From: Bacteroidota bacterium
GTDB taxonomy: Bacteria > Bacteroidota > Bacteroidia > Cytophagales > Spirosomataceae
DNA: 64,000 nt
NCBI GenBank assembly: GCA_020161355.1
Contig: JAIUOF010000003.1
Coordinates: 310,001 to 374,000, forward strand
Reading direction: 5' to 3'
Position 1 is the stretch's first letter, and every line of letters starts with the position of its first letter. The position numbers were made by a program, and so were the translations under genes. Positions 18,959 to 28,015 of the stretch are shown one piece after another. The notes beneath the pieces are model-generated. The model worked only from the letters and a program-made list of their open reading frames with translations, ran no database searches and was not told the origin of the DNA.

Positions 18959-20425
18959 ATGCGATTTGACGAACTAAAGGAATTTATCCTGGAGAATCTC
19001 CGTTCCAAACTTGACCCCAGACTCAGTTATCACAATGTTCATCATACCGAATATGTCCTGGATGCAGTCGAAAAACTTGCAACTGAGGCAGAAATTAATT
19101 CTGAGGAAAAAACTATTCTTTTGACCGGTATGCTGCTTCATGATTATGGATTTCTTGAAAACCCAAAAGCTGCAGGCCATGAAGACCGGGGATGTAAGAC
19201 TGCTGAAGAATTATTGCCAAAATTTGGATATAATAAAAATCAGATTACTCAAATAAAAGGTATCATCAATTCCACCCGATTGCCTCAAACTCCGTTAAAT
19301 CTTCTGGAAGAAATAGCCTGTGATGCTGATTTATTTTACTTGGGATCAGACGATTATGTGGCAGTTGCAGAGAAATTCAGGAAAGAGCTTATTAATATGG
19401 GGCAAACACTTTCAGCAGAACAGTGGCTAAAACTCCAGACAGATTTTCTTGAACAACATAAATATTTTACCGATTTTGCACAAAAATCACTTGAACCGAT
19501 AAAGAAAGAAAATTTAAAGAAATTGGAAAAGACTCAAATCACAGATTCAAAACCTCACCATAAGCCCGGTTTTTCGGAAATAGCTCAGGATATAGTTTTC
19601 ATGATTCTCGGGGTATTACTTGCCGGAATCGCCCTGAAAGGTTTCCTTGTACCCAACCATTTTTTTGATGGAGGAGTGACGGGTATTTCGCTGCTTATCC
19701 ACGAAATTACCCATTTCAACCTGGGTATCATTATCGTTTTGATGAATTTACCGCTTATCATTGCGGCATATTATTCGGTTGGAAAAAGGTTTGCATACCG
19801 TACCCTGCTAGCTGTGGTGTTTTTGGGTATCTGCCTTACCTTTCTCCCCTATTTTGACCTGACCCATGACAAACTTTTGATTTCTATTTTTGGCGGGGTT
19901 TTTCTGGGATTGGGTGTGGGATTAATCATGCGTACCGGTGCTGCATTAGACGGCATAGAAGTATTGGCTCTTTACACGCTCAAAAGAACTTCATTCACCA
20001 TTACCGAAATCATTCTTGGTATTAATATCCTGATTTTCAGCATAGCAGCCTTTAAATTTGGCCTCGAAACCGCCCTATACTCCATTCTTACCTATTTCAC
20101 AGCCTCAAAAACCATCGATTATGTGGTGGAAGGTTTGCAGGCCTACACCGGGGTTACTATCATATCGGGAAAAAGCGAAGAGATAAAATTTCAGTTGGTA
20201 AATACCATGAATAAAGGAATAACCGTATATAAGGGCGAGCGTGGTTATCTGCCGGGTAGCTATGAAGTTTCAAACGACTGTGATATCATTTTTACTGTCA
20301 TCACGCGTTTGGAACTCCGTAAACTCAAAAATCTGGTGTACGATATCGACCCCAAAGCCTTTGTTTTTGCCAATACAATCAAAGAAGCCTCCGGCGGAGT
20401 GACCACCAGGAGGCAGCATCATTGA
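18959..20425 (+). CDS. HD-domain phosphohydrolase fused to YitT-type membrane protein
   Basis: 488 residues. Residues 1-165 are an HD-domain: HH at 28-29 (NVHHTEYV), HD at 61-62 (LLHDYGF), HED at 74-76 and Asp122 (ACDADLF) are the expected metal ligands. After a charged linker (about 165-205) the C-terminal half is a YitT family protein: five or six helices (GVLLAGIALKGFLVPN.FFDGGVTG) and a C-terminal DUF2179 domain (KGITVYKGERGYLPG). HD domains hydrolyse phosphate esters, often nucleotides; the YitT part has no settled function. Last gene of the run beginning at 14207 and next to an adenylate cyclase, so a role in removing a nucleotide signal is possible. Confidence 0.88.
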   Translation: MRFDELKEFILENLRSKLDPRLSYHNVHHTEYVLDAVEKLATEAEINSEEKTILLTGMLLHDYGFLENPKAAGHEDRGCKTAEELLPKFGYNKNQITQIKGIINSTRLPQTPLNLLEEIACDADLFYLGSDDYVAVAEKFRKELINMGQTLSAEQWLKLQTDFLEQHKYFTDFAQKSLEPIKKENLKKLEKTQITDSKPHHKPGFSEIAQDIVFMILGVLLAGIALKGFLVPNHFFDGGVTGISLLIHEITHFNLGIIIVLMNLPLIIAAYYSVGKRFAYRTLLAVVFLGICLTFLPYFDLTHDKLLISIFGGVFLGLGVGLIMRTGAALDGIEVLALYTLKRTSFTITEIILGINILIFSIAAFKFGLETALYSILTYFTASKTIDYVVEGLQAYTGVTIISGKSEEIKFQLVNTMNKGITVYKGERGYLPGSYEVSNDCDIIFTVITRLELRKLKNLVYDIDPKAFVFANTIKEASGGVTTRRQHH

Positions 20426-20545
20426 GGAATTTTCCGATTTAGATTGATTCGATTTACGATTGATTGGATTTGAAAAATGCCTTACTTTTTTGTTATCGTT
20501 TATATTTTTTGCAATTTTGATTTAAATTAATTTTAATAAACAAAA

Positions 20546-20788
20546 ATGACAGTTGTTGATTTGACCAGAAACAAGCTCATTGACAAATTGCTGACTATCA
20601 GGAATCAAAAAATTCTTGATACGATTACCGAATATCTTGATTCTGTTTCCAAAACTACCGGACCTTTAGAATTATCTGATTTTGAACGGAAAACATTGGA
20701 GCAAAGTCATTTGGATTATTTAACCGGAAAATTTAAATCACACACCGAAATTGACGCTGAAGATAAAAAATGGTTAAGTCAAAAGTAG
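20546..20788 (+). CDS. Antitoxin-like protein of a RelE/ParE-type pair
   Basis: 80 residues, highly charged, predicted helical, with a C-terminal stretch typical of small antitoxins that wrap their toxin (SHTEIDAEDKKWL). No clear DNA-binding domain family is recognised. Its end overlaps the start of the toxin gene by 19 bases, the usual arrangement for such pairs. It would neutralise the ParE-like toxin and perhaps repress the pair's own promoter. Confidence 0.75.
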   Translation: MTVVDLTRNKLIDKLLTIRNQKILDTITEYLDSVSKTTGPLELSDFERKTLEQSHLDYLTGKFKSHTEIDAEDKKWLSQK

Positions 20789-21075
20789 TTTGGTCTGACA
20801 CTACCTTGAACCAAAGAAGACAAATTTTTGAATATTGGAATCTACGCAATGGCAACACAAAATATTCTGAAAGAATCAGAGTGTCAATCAATAATCGAAT
20901 TAAACTAATAACAAAAAATCCTGAAGCTTTCTTAAACGTTGATTTTGTGAATACCCACGTTACTGTCATTGAAAAATTCAAACTCTTTTAAAGAATTTAC
21001 CCAGAAATAATAATGATAACAGCATTTTGGGATACCAGACAAGACCCTGAAAAGCTCTCAAAAATTCTAAAATAG
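20770..21075 (+). pseudogene. ParE/RelE-type toxin gene with an in-frame stop
   Basis: The first 73 codons give a ParE-like N-terminus (VVWSDTTLNQRRQIFEYW.LRNGN..YS). A TAA at 20989-20991 then interrupts the frame, but the same frame continues with RIYPEIIMITAFWDTRQDPEKLSKILK and a proper stop at 21073. The WDTRQDPEKL ending is the classic C-terminus of this family and the interrupted position is where the family has a conserved Tyr (F-Y-x-I), so one base change (TAT or TAC to TAA) explains it. The toxin core strand is lost, so it is probably inactive. A sequencing error is the alternative. Confidence 0.8.
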
Positions 21076-21087
21076 TTTTTCTCCGTC

Positions 21088-21522
21088 ATGAATAACCCTA
21101 CTCTTTGTATAAAAGCTGACATAGACGCTCCCCTGGAGAAAGTATGGCTTGTATGGACAAAACCCGAACATCTCACTCAATGGTGGGGTCCCGCCGGATT
21201 TACAACTACCATACACCAAATGGAAATGGTCGTGGGTAGTGAGTGGAAACTTACATTACACAGTCCTGACGGCACCAATTTCCCTAATAGAAGTATTTTT
21301 AGAGAAATAATTTCTCATAAAAAGATAGTTTATGAGCATTTTAATCCACATTTTATCGCAACTGTAGTATTTGAAGAGCAGAGAAAAGAAACCTCAATAG
21401 AGTGGTCAATGGAATTTGATACTGTAGAAATGTACGAAGTGGTGGTAAAAACCCATAAAGCAGATGAGGGTCAAAAACAAAACATAGAAAAACTAAAAGC
21501 CTATCTGAAAAAATTACAATAA
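21088..21522 (+). CDS. SRPBCC/AHSA1-like domain protein
   Basis: 144 residues with the START-like fold of the Aha1 C-terminal family: IDAPLEKVWLVWTKPEHLTQWWGPAGF at the N-terminus is diagnostic. These small cytoplasmic proteins bind hydrophobic ligands in a deep cavity; most bacterial members have no known partner. No operon partner is obvious; it follows the broken toxin gene by 12 bases. Confidence 0.88.
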   Translation: MNNPTLCIKADIDAPLEKVWLVWTKPEHLTQWWGPAGFTTTIHQMEMVVGSEWKLTLHSPDGTNFPNRSIFREIISHKKIVYEHFNPHFIATVVFEEQRKETSIEWSMEFDTVEMYEVVVKTHKADEGQKQNIEKLKAYLKKLQ

Positions 21523-21624
21523 CAATTAACCATTCCCTAAAACCTGAGTATATACTTTTTATTCATAATCAACGTTTTAAATCAAAACAATAAGCTTATC
21601 AAAACTTTATTTGTGTTTATAATT

Positions 21625-22080
21625 ATGGGTTTCTTCAATTTTATTTATCCTCTGGGGGGGCATAAAATTACGAACGAAGAAGCCAGCCGCATTCTTGGAG
21701 AACCATGTCATGAAACTGCCACAGAAAGTACAAGCCAGGCTTTTGGGCATCAATTTAAAAGTACTTTCACAGCTAAATCAAGTTCTGAAAAACAATCAAA
21801 AACGGTTGCTCTTTATTATATGTTTGAAAGTTATAAAGATGAAACCTCCGCTAAAAATGCCTTTGCGATATTCCGGGAATCCAATGAAGATAGTAAGGGT
21901 TTCGAGCTATTAAATAATCTGGGCGATGAGGCCTTTTTCCACACTGATAATGAAAATTTCTGCCTGACAATAGCCAGAAAAAACAATGAACTCATAAGAT
22001 TGAAAGTCAATAAATTAACCAAAAAAACATCAACTTCTGAACTTAAGAAAGTAACAGAAAATTTGCTATCCAGAATATAA
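21625..22080 (+). CDS. Hypothetical protein
   Basis: About 151 residues with no family I recognise. The N-terminus (MGFFNFIYPLGGHKIT) is mildly hydrophobic but not a clear signal peptide. The C-terminal part (LNNLGDEAFFHTDNENFCLTIARKNN) resembles small domains that monitor a ligand or surface, only loosely. ATG at 21625 preferred over GTG at 21613. It ends at a bidirectional terminator. Confidence 0.6.
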   Translation: MGFFNFIYPLGGHKITNEEASRILGEPCHETATESTSQAFGHQFKSTFTAKSSSEKQSKTVALYYMFESYKDETSAKNAFAIFRESNEDSKGFELLNNLGDEAFFHTDNENFCLTIARKNNELIRLKVNKLTKKTSTSELKKVTENLLSRI

Positions 22081-22124
22081 AAAAATACCCGCCAGTGGCA
22101 GGTATCTTTTCCGGGTATTTTTTT
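22081..22124. terminator. Bidirectional terminator between convergent genes
   Basis: AAAAATACCCG (22081-22091) pairs with CGGGTATTTTT (22112-22122). T runs exist on both strands, serving the genes ending at 22080 and 22126. Confidence 0.75.
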
Positions 22125-22125
22125 A

Positions 22126-23727
22126 TCATTTCAATAAATCAAACAATTCTTTGTCTTGTTGAGGCTGTACAGTGCATTTGTTGTCGAAATGCATAGTAGA
22201 AGTATTGCTACTATTGTATTTAGGCCATGCGGGTAATCCTGCATGGTTAGGATTTCCGGTTTTTGCAAAATTAATCCATGCCTGACTTACTTTTGCTGCC
22301 AGGGCAATAGCCTCTTTCCCACCACCTGTCATTTCTTCACAGCGTTGAATATTGTCAAACACAAATGGCAACTCCATACAGTGCATTGATTTATACTTCC
22401 CTCCTACTGTGGGCGACTGCCAATCAAAAAGATACATATACACAGGAGCCCCACCAGCTACAGCTGACTTAACATTGGCCTGATGTACTGCACCCGGACG
22501 AAACATAGCATCAATATCTATCAAATCAGAAGGTTTTTTGTAACCCGGATAGGCTTTTTTGGCTGCAATTTTGTAAGCTGAAGCTTTTTCTCCATATTTT
22601 TTTGCTATAAATGCATCCACTTCAGCTTCTGAGGCATCGGTAAGGTTGGCTCCCATCGATGCCATAAATTCATTTTTCACTGTTCCAATCATCAAAGGCA
22701 CATTTTTGGAAAGTTGAAGTGCCTCCTCAGACAAGGGCTGATATGGCAATACTTCGCCATCCAGGCTTGGGCCCCAGCTCAGGCCAAATCCCTGAACCGG
22801 ACGACCTTCTGCCTTGAGCTGATCCGAAACCACCTTCAAGGCTTTGTTTCCGGCAGCAACTAATTTATCATAAGGTACTTTTTGTATTTCATCTACTTTA
22901 TCAGGACTGATTCCGAGCTCTTTCAGTGTTTCGGCACCAAGCTTTTGCGTATCTTTTTTGTCTAGCATATTTGACCTGAAAGCACCTGACTGATTAATCG
23001 CTTTGTGGAACAACCCATGTGCACGCGGCATAGCCATTAGGACATTTACTTTTGCTCCTCCACCGGATTGACCGTAAATGGTAACATTTCCGGCATCACC
23101 TCCAAAGCTGGAGATGTTATCACGAACCCATTCCAGAGCCATGGCCATATCAACGATGCTGTTATTGGCAGAGGTTTTGTATTTATCACCATAGGCTGAG
23201 AGGTCCAAAAATCCAAGAATATTGAGTCTGTGATTGATAGAAACCACCACTACGTCACCTTTTTTGGCTAAGGCTTCTCCATCATAAGAAGGCAGCTCCT
23301 GACTTGAACCTGCAGCAAAACCTCCGCCATGAATCCAGAATAACACCGGACGTTTCTTGCCATCGTTGATGCCGGGCGTCCATACATTGATACGCATACA
23401 GTCTTCGTTAGTATAGCCCCAGTCATGCGAAAACACAAACTCACTTTCGTCATGTACTTGTGTAGTAGGATTCATAAGTGGTGAAACTGGTCCATAGACC
23501 ATTGAGCTTCTAATGGCATCCCATTTAGCCGGTTTTTTGGGAGTTTCAAATCTCCCTGCGGTGGCATAAGGCATCCCTTTGTAAGTAAAGATTCCATTGT
23601 GAATATACCCACGCACTTTGCCGTACTCAGTGTTGGTCTCTGCGATCCCGGGACCGGAAGTAATCTGAGCAAAAACACTGCCTGCCGACAATGCTGCGAT
23701 TAAAAGAAAACTAAGTGTTTTTTTCAT
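22126..23727 (-). CDS. Secreted type B carboxylesterase
   Basis: 533 residues with a signal peptide (1-20, ending SVFAQ). Carboxylesterase/lipase family: oxyanion loop WIHGGGFAAGS, nucleophile Ser221 in GQSGGG, an acidic residue in GTVKNEF and His in SMHCMELPF. It would hydrolyse esters in the periplasm or outside the cell. Its place next to other secreted esterases and a fucosidase suggests work on plant or algal polysaccharide esters, but the family is broad. Single-gene transcript, bounded by terminators. Confidence 0.92.
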   Translation of the reverse strand: MKKTLSFLLIAALSAGSVFAQITSGPGIAETNTEYGKVRGYIHNGIFTYKGMPYATAGRFETPKKPAKWDAIRSSMVYGPVSPLMNPTTQVHDESEFVFSHDWGYTNEDCMRINVWTPGINDGKKRPVLFWIHGGGFAAGSSQELPSYDGEALAKKGDVVVVSINHRLNILGFLDLSAYGDKYKTSANNSIVDMAMALEWVRDNISSFGGDAGNVTIYGQSGGGAKVNVLMAMPRAHGLFHKAINQSGAFRSNMLDKKDTQKLGAETLKELGISPDKVDEIQKVPYDKLVAAGNKALKVVSDQLKAEGRPVQGFGLSWGPSLDGEVLPYQPLSEEALQLSKNVPLMIGTVKNEFMASMGANLTDASEAEVDAFIAKKYGEKASAYKIAAKKAYPGYKKPSDLIDIDAMFRPGAVHQANVKSAVAGGAPVYMYLFDWQSPTVGGKYKSMHCMELPFVFDNIQRCEEMTGGGKEAIALAAKVSQAWINFAKTGNPNHAGLPAWPKYNSSNTSTMHFDNKCTVQPQQDKELFDLLK

Positions 23728-23928
23728 AAAAACTTGATGTTTTGTAATTCAGAAATAAAGGCTGAAAATTGCGACATTTCTGTCTTTAATTAATTATTTT
23801 CTAAAATAAATGAAATTTTTGTAACGAAAAAAATATATTGTCGCAAAATGATACAATAAATAGATGAAAGGAAATAATTAGTGTATGAAAAGCAAATAAA
23901 ATTTAGAAAAGAAAAAAATACTTATAAA

Positions 23929-23961
23929 AAAAGCAGTGCAAATAATATCTGCACTGCTTTT
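23929..23961 (-). terminator. Terminator of the double-esterase gene
   Basis: Perfect stem AAAAGCAGTGCA (23929-23940) / TGCACTGCTTTT (23950-23961); on the minus strand it follows the stop codon at 23984 and ends in a T run. Confidence 0.85.
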
Positions 23962-23983
23962 AAATTAATCTTAAAAACTTAGA

Positions 23984-25558
23984 TTACTTTTTCGCTAATG
24001 CCTTCTTAATAGCTTCGTCAGCCAGCTTTTCCATGATTTTATAGCATGAAAGATTAGGATGAATACCATCACCCGCCATATCAGGGGAAAGGCCGCCTTC
24101 TTTGTTTTTGAGTCTATCGTAATAATTCAGATACACCAAACCATATTCATCAGCGAGTTTTTTGATACCACTATTCAATGCAAATACTTTGGCTGCTACG
24201 TCTTTAATCTCTGGTCTCCACGGAAAGGCTGCTGCAGGCAAAACTGAAGCTAACACTGGCGTAATACCATTAGCTTTGGCGGTTGCAATCATGGACCGAT
24301 AATTTCCAAGAGTATATTCTTCCATATAATCACCGGTATTTTCAGCCACATCATTGGTTCCGATATTAATTACCACTGCCTTGGGTTTTAGAGCCACTAC
24401 ATCTTGCTGAAAACGCAACAGGGTTTGAGGAGAAGTCTGACCGCTAATCCCTCTTCCTACATATTCATTTTTCTCAAAATATTCCTTATCGGCGTTGACC
24501 CAACCTTCAGTTATGGAGTCTCCCAGAAATACAATTCTGTTTTTACCTGATTTGGGTTGTCCTGTTTTCATATTGGCATCTTTATATCTGGCGAGGTTGG
24601 CAAAATCTCTTCTGGCACGTGCCTCGTTTTGTTTGGCTCCTTCTTCGAGTTCCCAGTATTTTCTACCTACTTCCCACTGATTGGGATAGCGTTTGTTCAT
24701 ATAATCCTGCATTTTCATCCAGTCGGTAAGGCGATCTATCCATGTATCTACCGGAAGGTGTTTTTTGCCCATTCCAAATCCATGCCCTCCTCTCTCATAA
24801 ATATGCATCTCAGCCGGTTGACCAGCGTTTTTCCAGTCAAGGTATAGCTGAGCATTGGCCGGTGCAAAACCCAGATTATCATCGGAAGCCAAAGCAATAA
24901 ATATCGGATACTTTTCAGCAGGTATATTCTTCAGATAATCTACAGCAGGCACGTAAGGGTATATGGGTGCAATAAAATTGGGTTTTGCAGATTTTTCTGA
25001 AGCATAAAAAGTTCCTAAAGTGAGTGTGCCACCCGCCGAAAATCCCATCATACCCACTTTGTCGGTATTGATGTCATATTTGGAGGCATTGTCTCTAATA
25101 TGTTTCAGGGCAGTTTGAGCATCTTTTATGGCTAGTTCAATTACTGGAGCATTTTCCGCATCCAGTTTTTTGAAGTCCTGCATTTTGCCCATGAGTTCAG
25201 CCATAGGGTTTGAAGTTTTAAGCTGTACCAATCTGTATTTCAACACAAAAGCTGCAACTCCATTTGCTTGAAGATGTTTGGCTACCATATGACCTTCACT
25301 GTCCATCGACAAAATATGAAATGCCCCTCCGGGAGCAATGAGCATCGCAGTACCTGTAGCTTTACTTTTGGCTGGAATATATGCCGTGAGGGTAGGCACG
25401 GAAACATTGTAAGCAATGATATTGCCATCCGGAGTTTTGATTTCTGATTCTTTCCAATCCCAGGTTTCAGAGCCGGGAGCAACAGCTGGATAAAGATTAA
25501 TGACTTCCTGGGCATTAATAGTAAAGCCCAACATAAGGAGAAAAACTATTTTTTTCAT
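23984..25558 (-). CDS. Secreted double esterase: alpha/beta hydrolase + SGNH hydrolase
   Basis: About 524 residues from the ATG at 25558, which gives a good signal peptide (MKKIVFLLMLGFTINAQ). Residues 20-280 are an alpha/beta hydrolase of the xylan esterase/BD-FAE kind: nucleophile in GFSAGG, Asp in ASDDNLGF and His in GGHGFG. Residues 330-520 are an SGNH esterase: GDSITEGW, GRGISGQT, GTND and DGIHPN. Two different esterases in one secreted chain suggest removal of acetyl or feruloyl groups from plant polysaccharide. An upstream in-frame start at 25648 is rejected because it would put the signal peptide inside the chain. Confidence 0.88.
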   Translation of the reverse strand: MKKIVFLLMLGFTINAQEVINLYPAVAPGSETWDWKESEIKTPDGNIIAYNVSVPTLTAYIPAKSKATGTAMLIAPGGAFHILSMDSEGHMVAKHLQANGVAAFVLKYRLVQLKTSNPMAELMGKMQDFKKLDAENAPVIELAIKDAQTALKHIRDNASKYDINTDKVGMMGFSAGGTLTLGTFYASEKSAKPNFIAPIYPYVPAVDYLKNIPAEKYPIFIALASDDNLGFAPANAQLYLDWKNAGQPAEMHIYERGGHGFGMGKKHLPVDTWIDRLTDWMKMQDYMNKRYPNQWEVGRKYWELEEGAKQNEARARRDFANLARYKDANMKTGQPKSGKNRIVFLGDSITEGWVNADKEYFEKNEYVGRGISGQTSPQTLLRFQQDVVALKPKAVVINIGTNDVAENTGDYMEEYTLGNYRSMIATAKANGITPVLASVLPAAAFPWRPEIKDVAAKVFALNSGIKKLADEYGLVYLNYYDRLKNKEGGLSPDMAGDGIHPNLSCYKIMEKLADEAIKKALAKK

Positions 25559-25623
25559 TTTAATAGTCGGAATAAATTTTCCGAAAGTTAAGGAAAACAA
25601 ATATTGTATTTTAAAAAGAAAGG

Positions 25624-25651
25624 CATAAAAAAGCCCCTTTCGGGGCATTTT
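25624..25651 (-). terminator. Terminator of the DUF2911 gene
   Basis: GCCCC (25633-25637) pairs with GGGGC (25642-25646), flanked by A and T runs, so it can act on either strand; 18 bases past the stop at 25669. Confidence 0.75.
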
Positions 25652-25668
25652 TTTAAAAAGAAAATTTT

Positions 25669-26202
25669 TTATAATCTGCCAATAGGCACAGCAACTCTCA
25701 CATTATCCCAGTTAAAACTAAGCGTTGAATCTATATCAATACGAAGATTCTCCTGGATAGCGGGTAAACCCGATACGGGAGCAGTTACGTTCACAATATC
25801 TCCTTTGGGATTTCTCTGGGCTTTTCCATTAAATCCTATCCCCCAACCCGGAATTTTGGTATTAAGTATAACATTCCAGCTTTCTTTTCCGGGAATTGTC
25901 CACAAAGAATATTTTCCGGCAGGTAGGCTCTGATTGCCCAGAGTTATTGGTTTATCGGTTTCCAGGGTTGTAGGCTCATTTGCACCTGTACGCCATACTT
26001 CGCCATAAGGCACTAAATTTCCAAATATCTCCCGGTCATTTTTCGAAGGGCTACAATAAAAAAGTTTTACCGTTGCATCCCCAACTTTGTAAGTTTTATG
26101 TACTTCAGGGCTATATTTTTTGGTATTGAATTGCATGTATTTAAACACACCAAACAGTATTATGGCCAATACGACCAACCCAATAAGAATCTTTTTTAAC
26201 AT
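25669..26202 (-). CDS. DUF2911 family protein
   Basis: 177 residues with an N-terminal membrane anchor or uncleaved signal (3-22) and a DUF2911 domain, recognised by YCSPSKNDREIFG.LVPYGEVWRTGANEPT and PAGKYSLWTIP. The family is widespread in Bacteroidota, lies outside the cytoplasm and has no known function. It lies 60 bases downstream of the fucosidase gene and may share its transcript. Confidence 0.9.
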   Translation of the reverse strand: MLKKILIGLVVLAIILFGVFKYMQFNTKKYSPEVHKTYKVGDATVKLFYCSPSKNDREIFGNLVPYGEVWRTGANEPTTLETDKPITLGNQSLPAGKYSLWTIPGKESWNVILNTKIPGWGIGFNGKAQRNPKGDIVNVTAPVSGLPAIQENLRIDIDSTLSFNWDNVRVAVPIGRL

Positions 26203-26262
26203 TTTGTTTAAATTAAGGTTTTGGGAAATAACAGTTTATTAAGTTTTTACGTTCAAAACTAA

Positions 26263-27696
26263 TTAATTGACACTATACTTAAAAACTACTGCCGGCTGAG
26301 ATGCCAAAGTCTGCCCTATTTTTATAGGCAACTTTATGGTTACTTTTCCATCTTTGATTTCCCATTTTAGTGGTTTTTCTTCCCCTAAAATATAAATCTT
26401 TGAGTTTTTGGCAGGTTCATTCCCTTCCCATTGTACAGTTTCAGTCAGCTGATTTTCTTTTCCTAAAAGCTGAATGGCGTAAATCTGCTTTCCATCTTTG
26501 GAAGCAGTAAAATAGGTGGAATTATATTTAAAATTATCAATAGCTCTGGTCTCATAAATACCTTCGCCATTTATTTTTAACCAATTACCAATTTCTTCCA
26601 GCTTTTTGATTTGCTCATCCAAAAGAAGCCCCTCTGCAGTGGGGCCAACTCCCAATAGCAAATTACCTCCTTTTGCCACTATTTCGACCAATAGATGGAT
26701 TACTGATTCGGAAGTCTTAAACTGGTCATTGGGCACATAGCCCCAGGCTCCTCCAAGTGTGATACAGCTTTCCCATGGGTCGTGCGACATGCCTTTGGGT
26801 ACCGCCTGCTCGGGTGTACGATAATTTTCAAATTCCCCGTGAACGGTGCGGTCAACTATCAATATACCGGGTTGATTTTTTCTGGCTTTTTCGGCGAGTT
26901 TTGACATATTTATTTCCTGATCAAAATCGGGAATAGGTGCTCCCCAGGCCAGAACTTCGTCTGTTACAGTGCTTCTGGGCCGCACCCAACCCCCATCCAA
27001 CCAAAGAATATCGACATTACCATACTTACTGGTGAGTTCATCAATCTGTTTGTGGGTGTAATTAATAAACTGATTCCATCGCCATGGATGTTTTCTGATG
27101 TCATAATTTACGTTGCGATTAGGAGTGGCATACAAATCCCACCAAAAATACTGAGAGTGCCAGTCTGGCTTTGAATAGTAAGCCCCAATCATCATATTTT
27201 GCTTTCTGAAGGCATCAAAAACAAATTTTGCGACATCGGCTTTTGGGTTTTCTTTAAAAGGTCCATTTGAAATCTTGAAATCTGAAAATTGGGTATCAAA
27301 CATATTGAAGCCATCATGATGCTTGGTGGTGAAAACCACATATTTCATCCCGGCATTTTTGGCAGCTTGTGCCCATTGATCAGGGTTAAATTTAGTTGGA
27401 TTAAATTTTTCACTTAAACCCCAATACCATTTTTTGTAGTCATCATATCTGGACGATGAGTCACGGGTGATCCAATCTTCGTTACAAATTGACCAGGATT
27501 CAATAATTCCGGGTACTGCATATAGCCCCCAATGGATTATCATACCAAACTTTTGGTCACGCCAATGTTCCAATTTCTGAGCTACCAGCGGGTCTTTGGG
27601 ATATTCGTATAGATTAGATGAAGGGTGAAGGGTATTTTGGGCAAAAGAACCGGAAACAGAAAATAATATTAAAAGAAATAATCGGAAAGATTTCAT
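26263..27696 (-). CDS. Secreted alpha-L-fucosidase (GH29)
   Basis: 477 residues with a signal peptide (1-19). GH29 features: KFGMIIHWGLYAVPG near the start, TTKHHDGF, the nucleophile Asp in DILWLDGGW and the PWESC motif near the acid/base region. A C-terminal beta-sandwich follows from about residue 380. It removes terminal alpha-L-fucose from glycans in the periplasm or outside. The neighbouring secreted esterases fit a glycan-degradation cluster, though no SusCD-type pair is present. Confidence 0.95.
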   Translation of the reverse strand: MKSFRLFLLILFSVSGSFAQNTLHPSSNLYEYPKDPLVAQKLEHWRDQKFGMIIHWGLYAVPGIIESWSICNEDWITRDSSSRYDDYKKWYWGLSEKFNPTKFNPDQWAQAAKNAGMKYVVFTTKHHDGFNMFDTQFSDFKISNGPFKENPKADVAKFVFDAFRKQNMMIGAYYSKPDWHSQYFWWDLYATPNRNVNYDIRKHPWRWNQFINYTHKQIDELTSKYGNVDILWLDGGWVRPRSTVTDEVLAWGAPIPDFDQEINMSKLAEKARKNQPGILIVDRTVHGEFENYRTPEQAVPKGMSHDPWESCITLGGAWGYVPNDQFKTSESVIHLLVEIVAKGGNLLLGVGPTAEGLLLDEQIKKLEEIGNWLKINGEGIYETRAIDNFKYNSTYFTASKDGKQIYAIQLLGKENQLTETVQWEGNEPAKNSKIYILGEEKPLKWEIKDGKVTIKLPIKIGQTLASQPAVVFKYSVN

Positions 27697-28015
27697 TTGG
27701 AGAATAGTCTATTATTTGATTTTCAAATTTAGACATTTAACCTTAGAATATTTGAATTTTCAAATCCTACCTAATGCAAAAAACTAAAAAATGACTATTG
27801 GCTAACCTTTCTTGCCAACTTTCCAAAAATTCATTTTGTCGATAATTCAAATTTTACAGTTTCCATTTATCGGTAATATCGGTCGGTTTATCGGTTTTTA
27901 GGTTTCTGCTCATCGAAATATGCTGTGCCATCGGTTTGAAATGTCCCAATTTTGGATCACAATTATGAAAAAGACAGAATGGTTCATCCTTCTGATTTAA
28001 AGCAAATTAAATAAT
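27697..28015. promoter_or_regulatory. Divergent promoter region with three TATCGGT repeats
   Basis: Non-coding stretch between the fucosidase and the TonB receptor. It contains TATCGGT three times (27868-27874, 27877-27883, 27889-27895), two of them as TTTATCGGT. Such a cluster could be regulator binding sites. No terminator and no clear -33/-7 pair was found. Confidence 0.4.

Noticed and set aside
20426-20545. Repeated GATT words upstream of the toxin-antitoxin pair
   Set aside because: Low-complexity AT-rich sequence; not regular enough to call a repeat or operator.
27965-28000. Short open frame MKKTEWFILLI in the leader of the TonB receptor gene
   Set aside because: Eleven residues, no attenuator structure and no reason to think it is translated.
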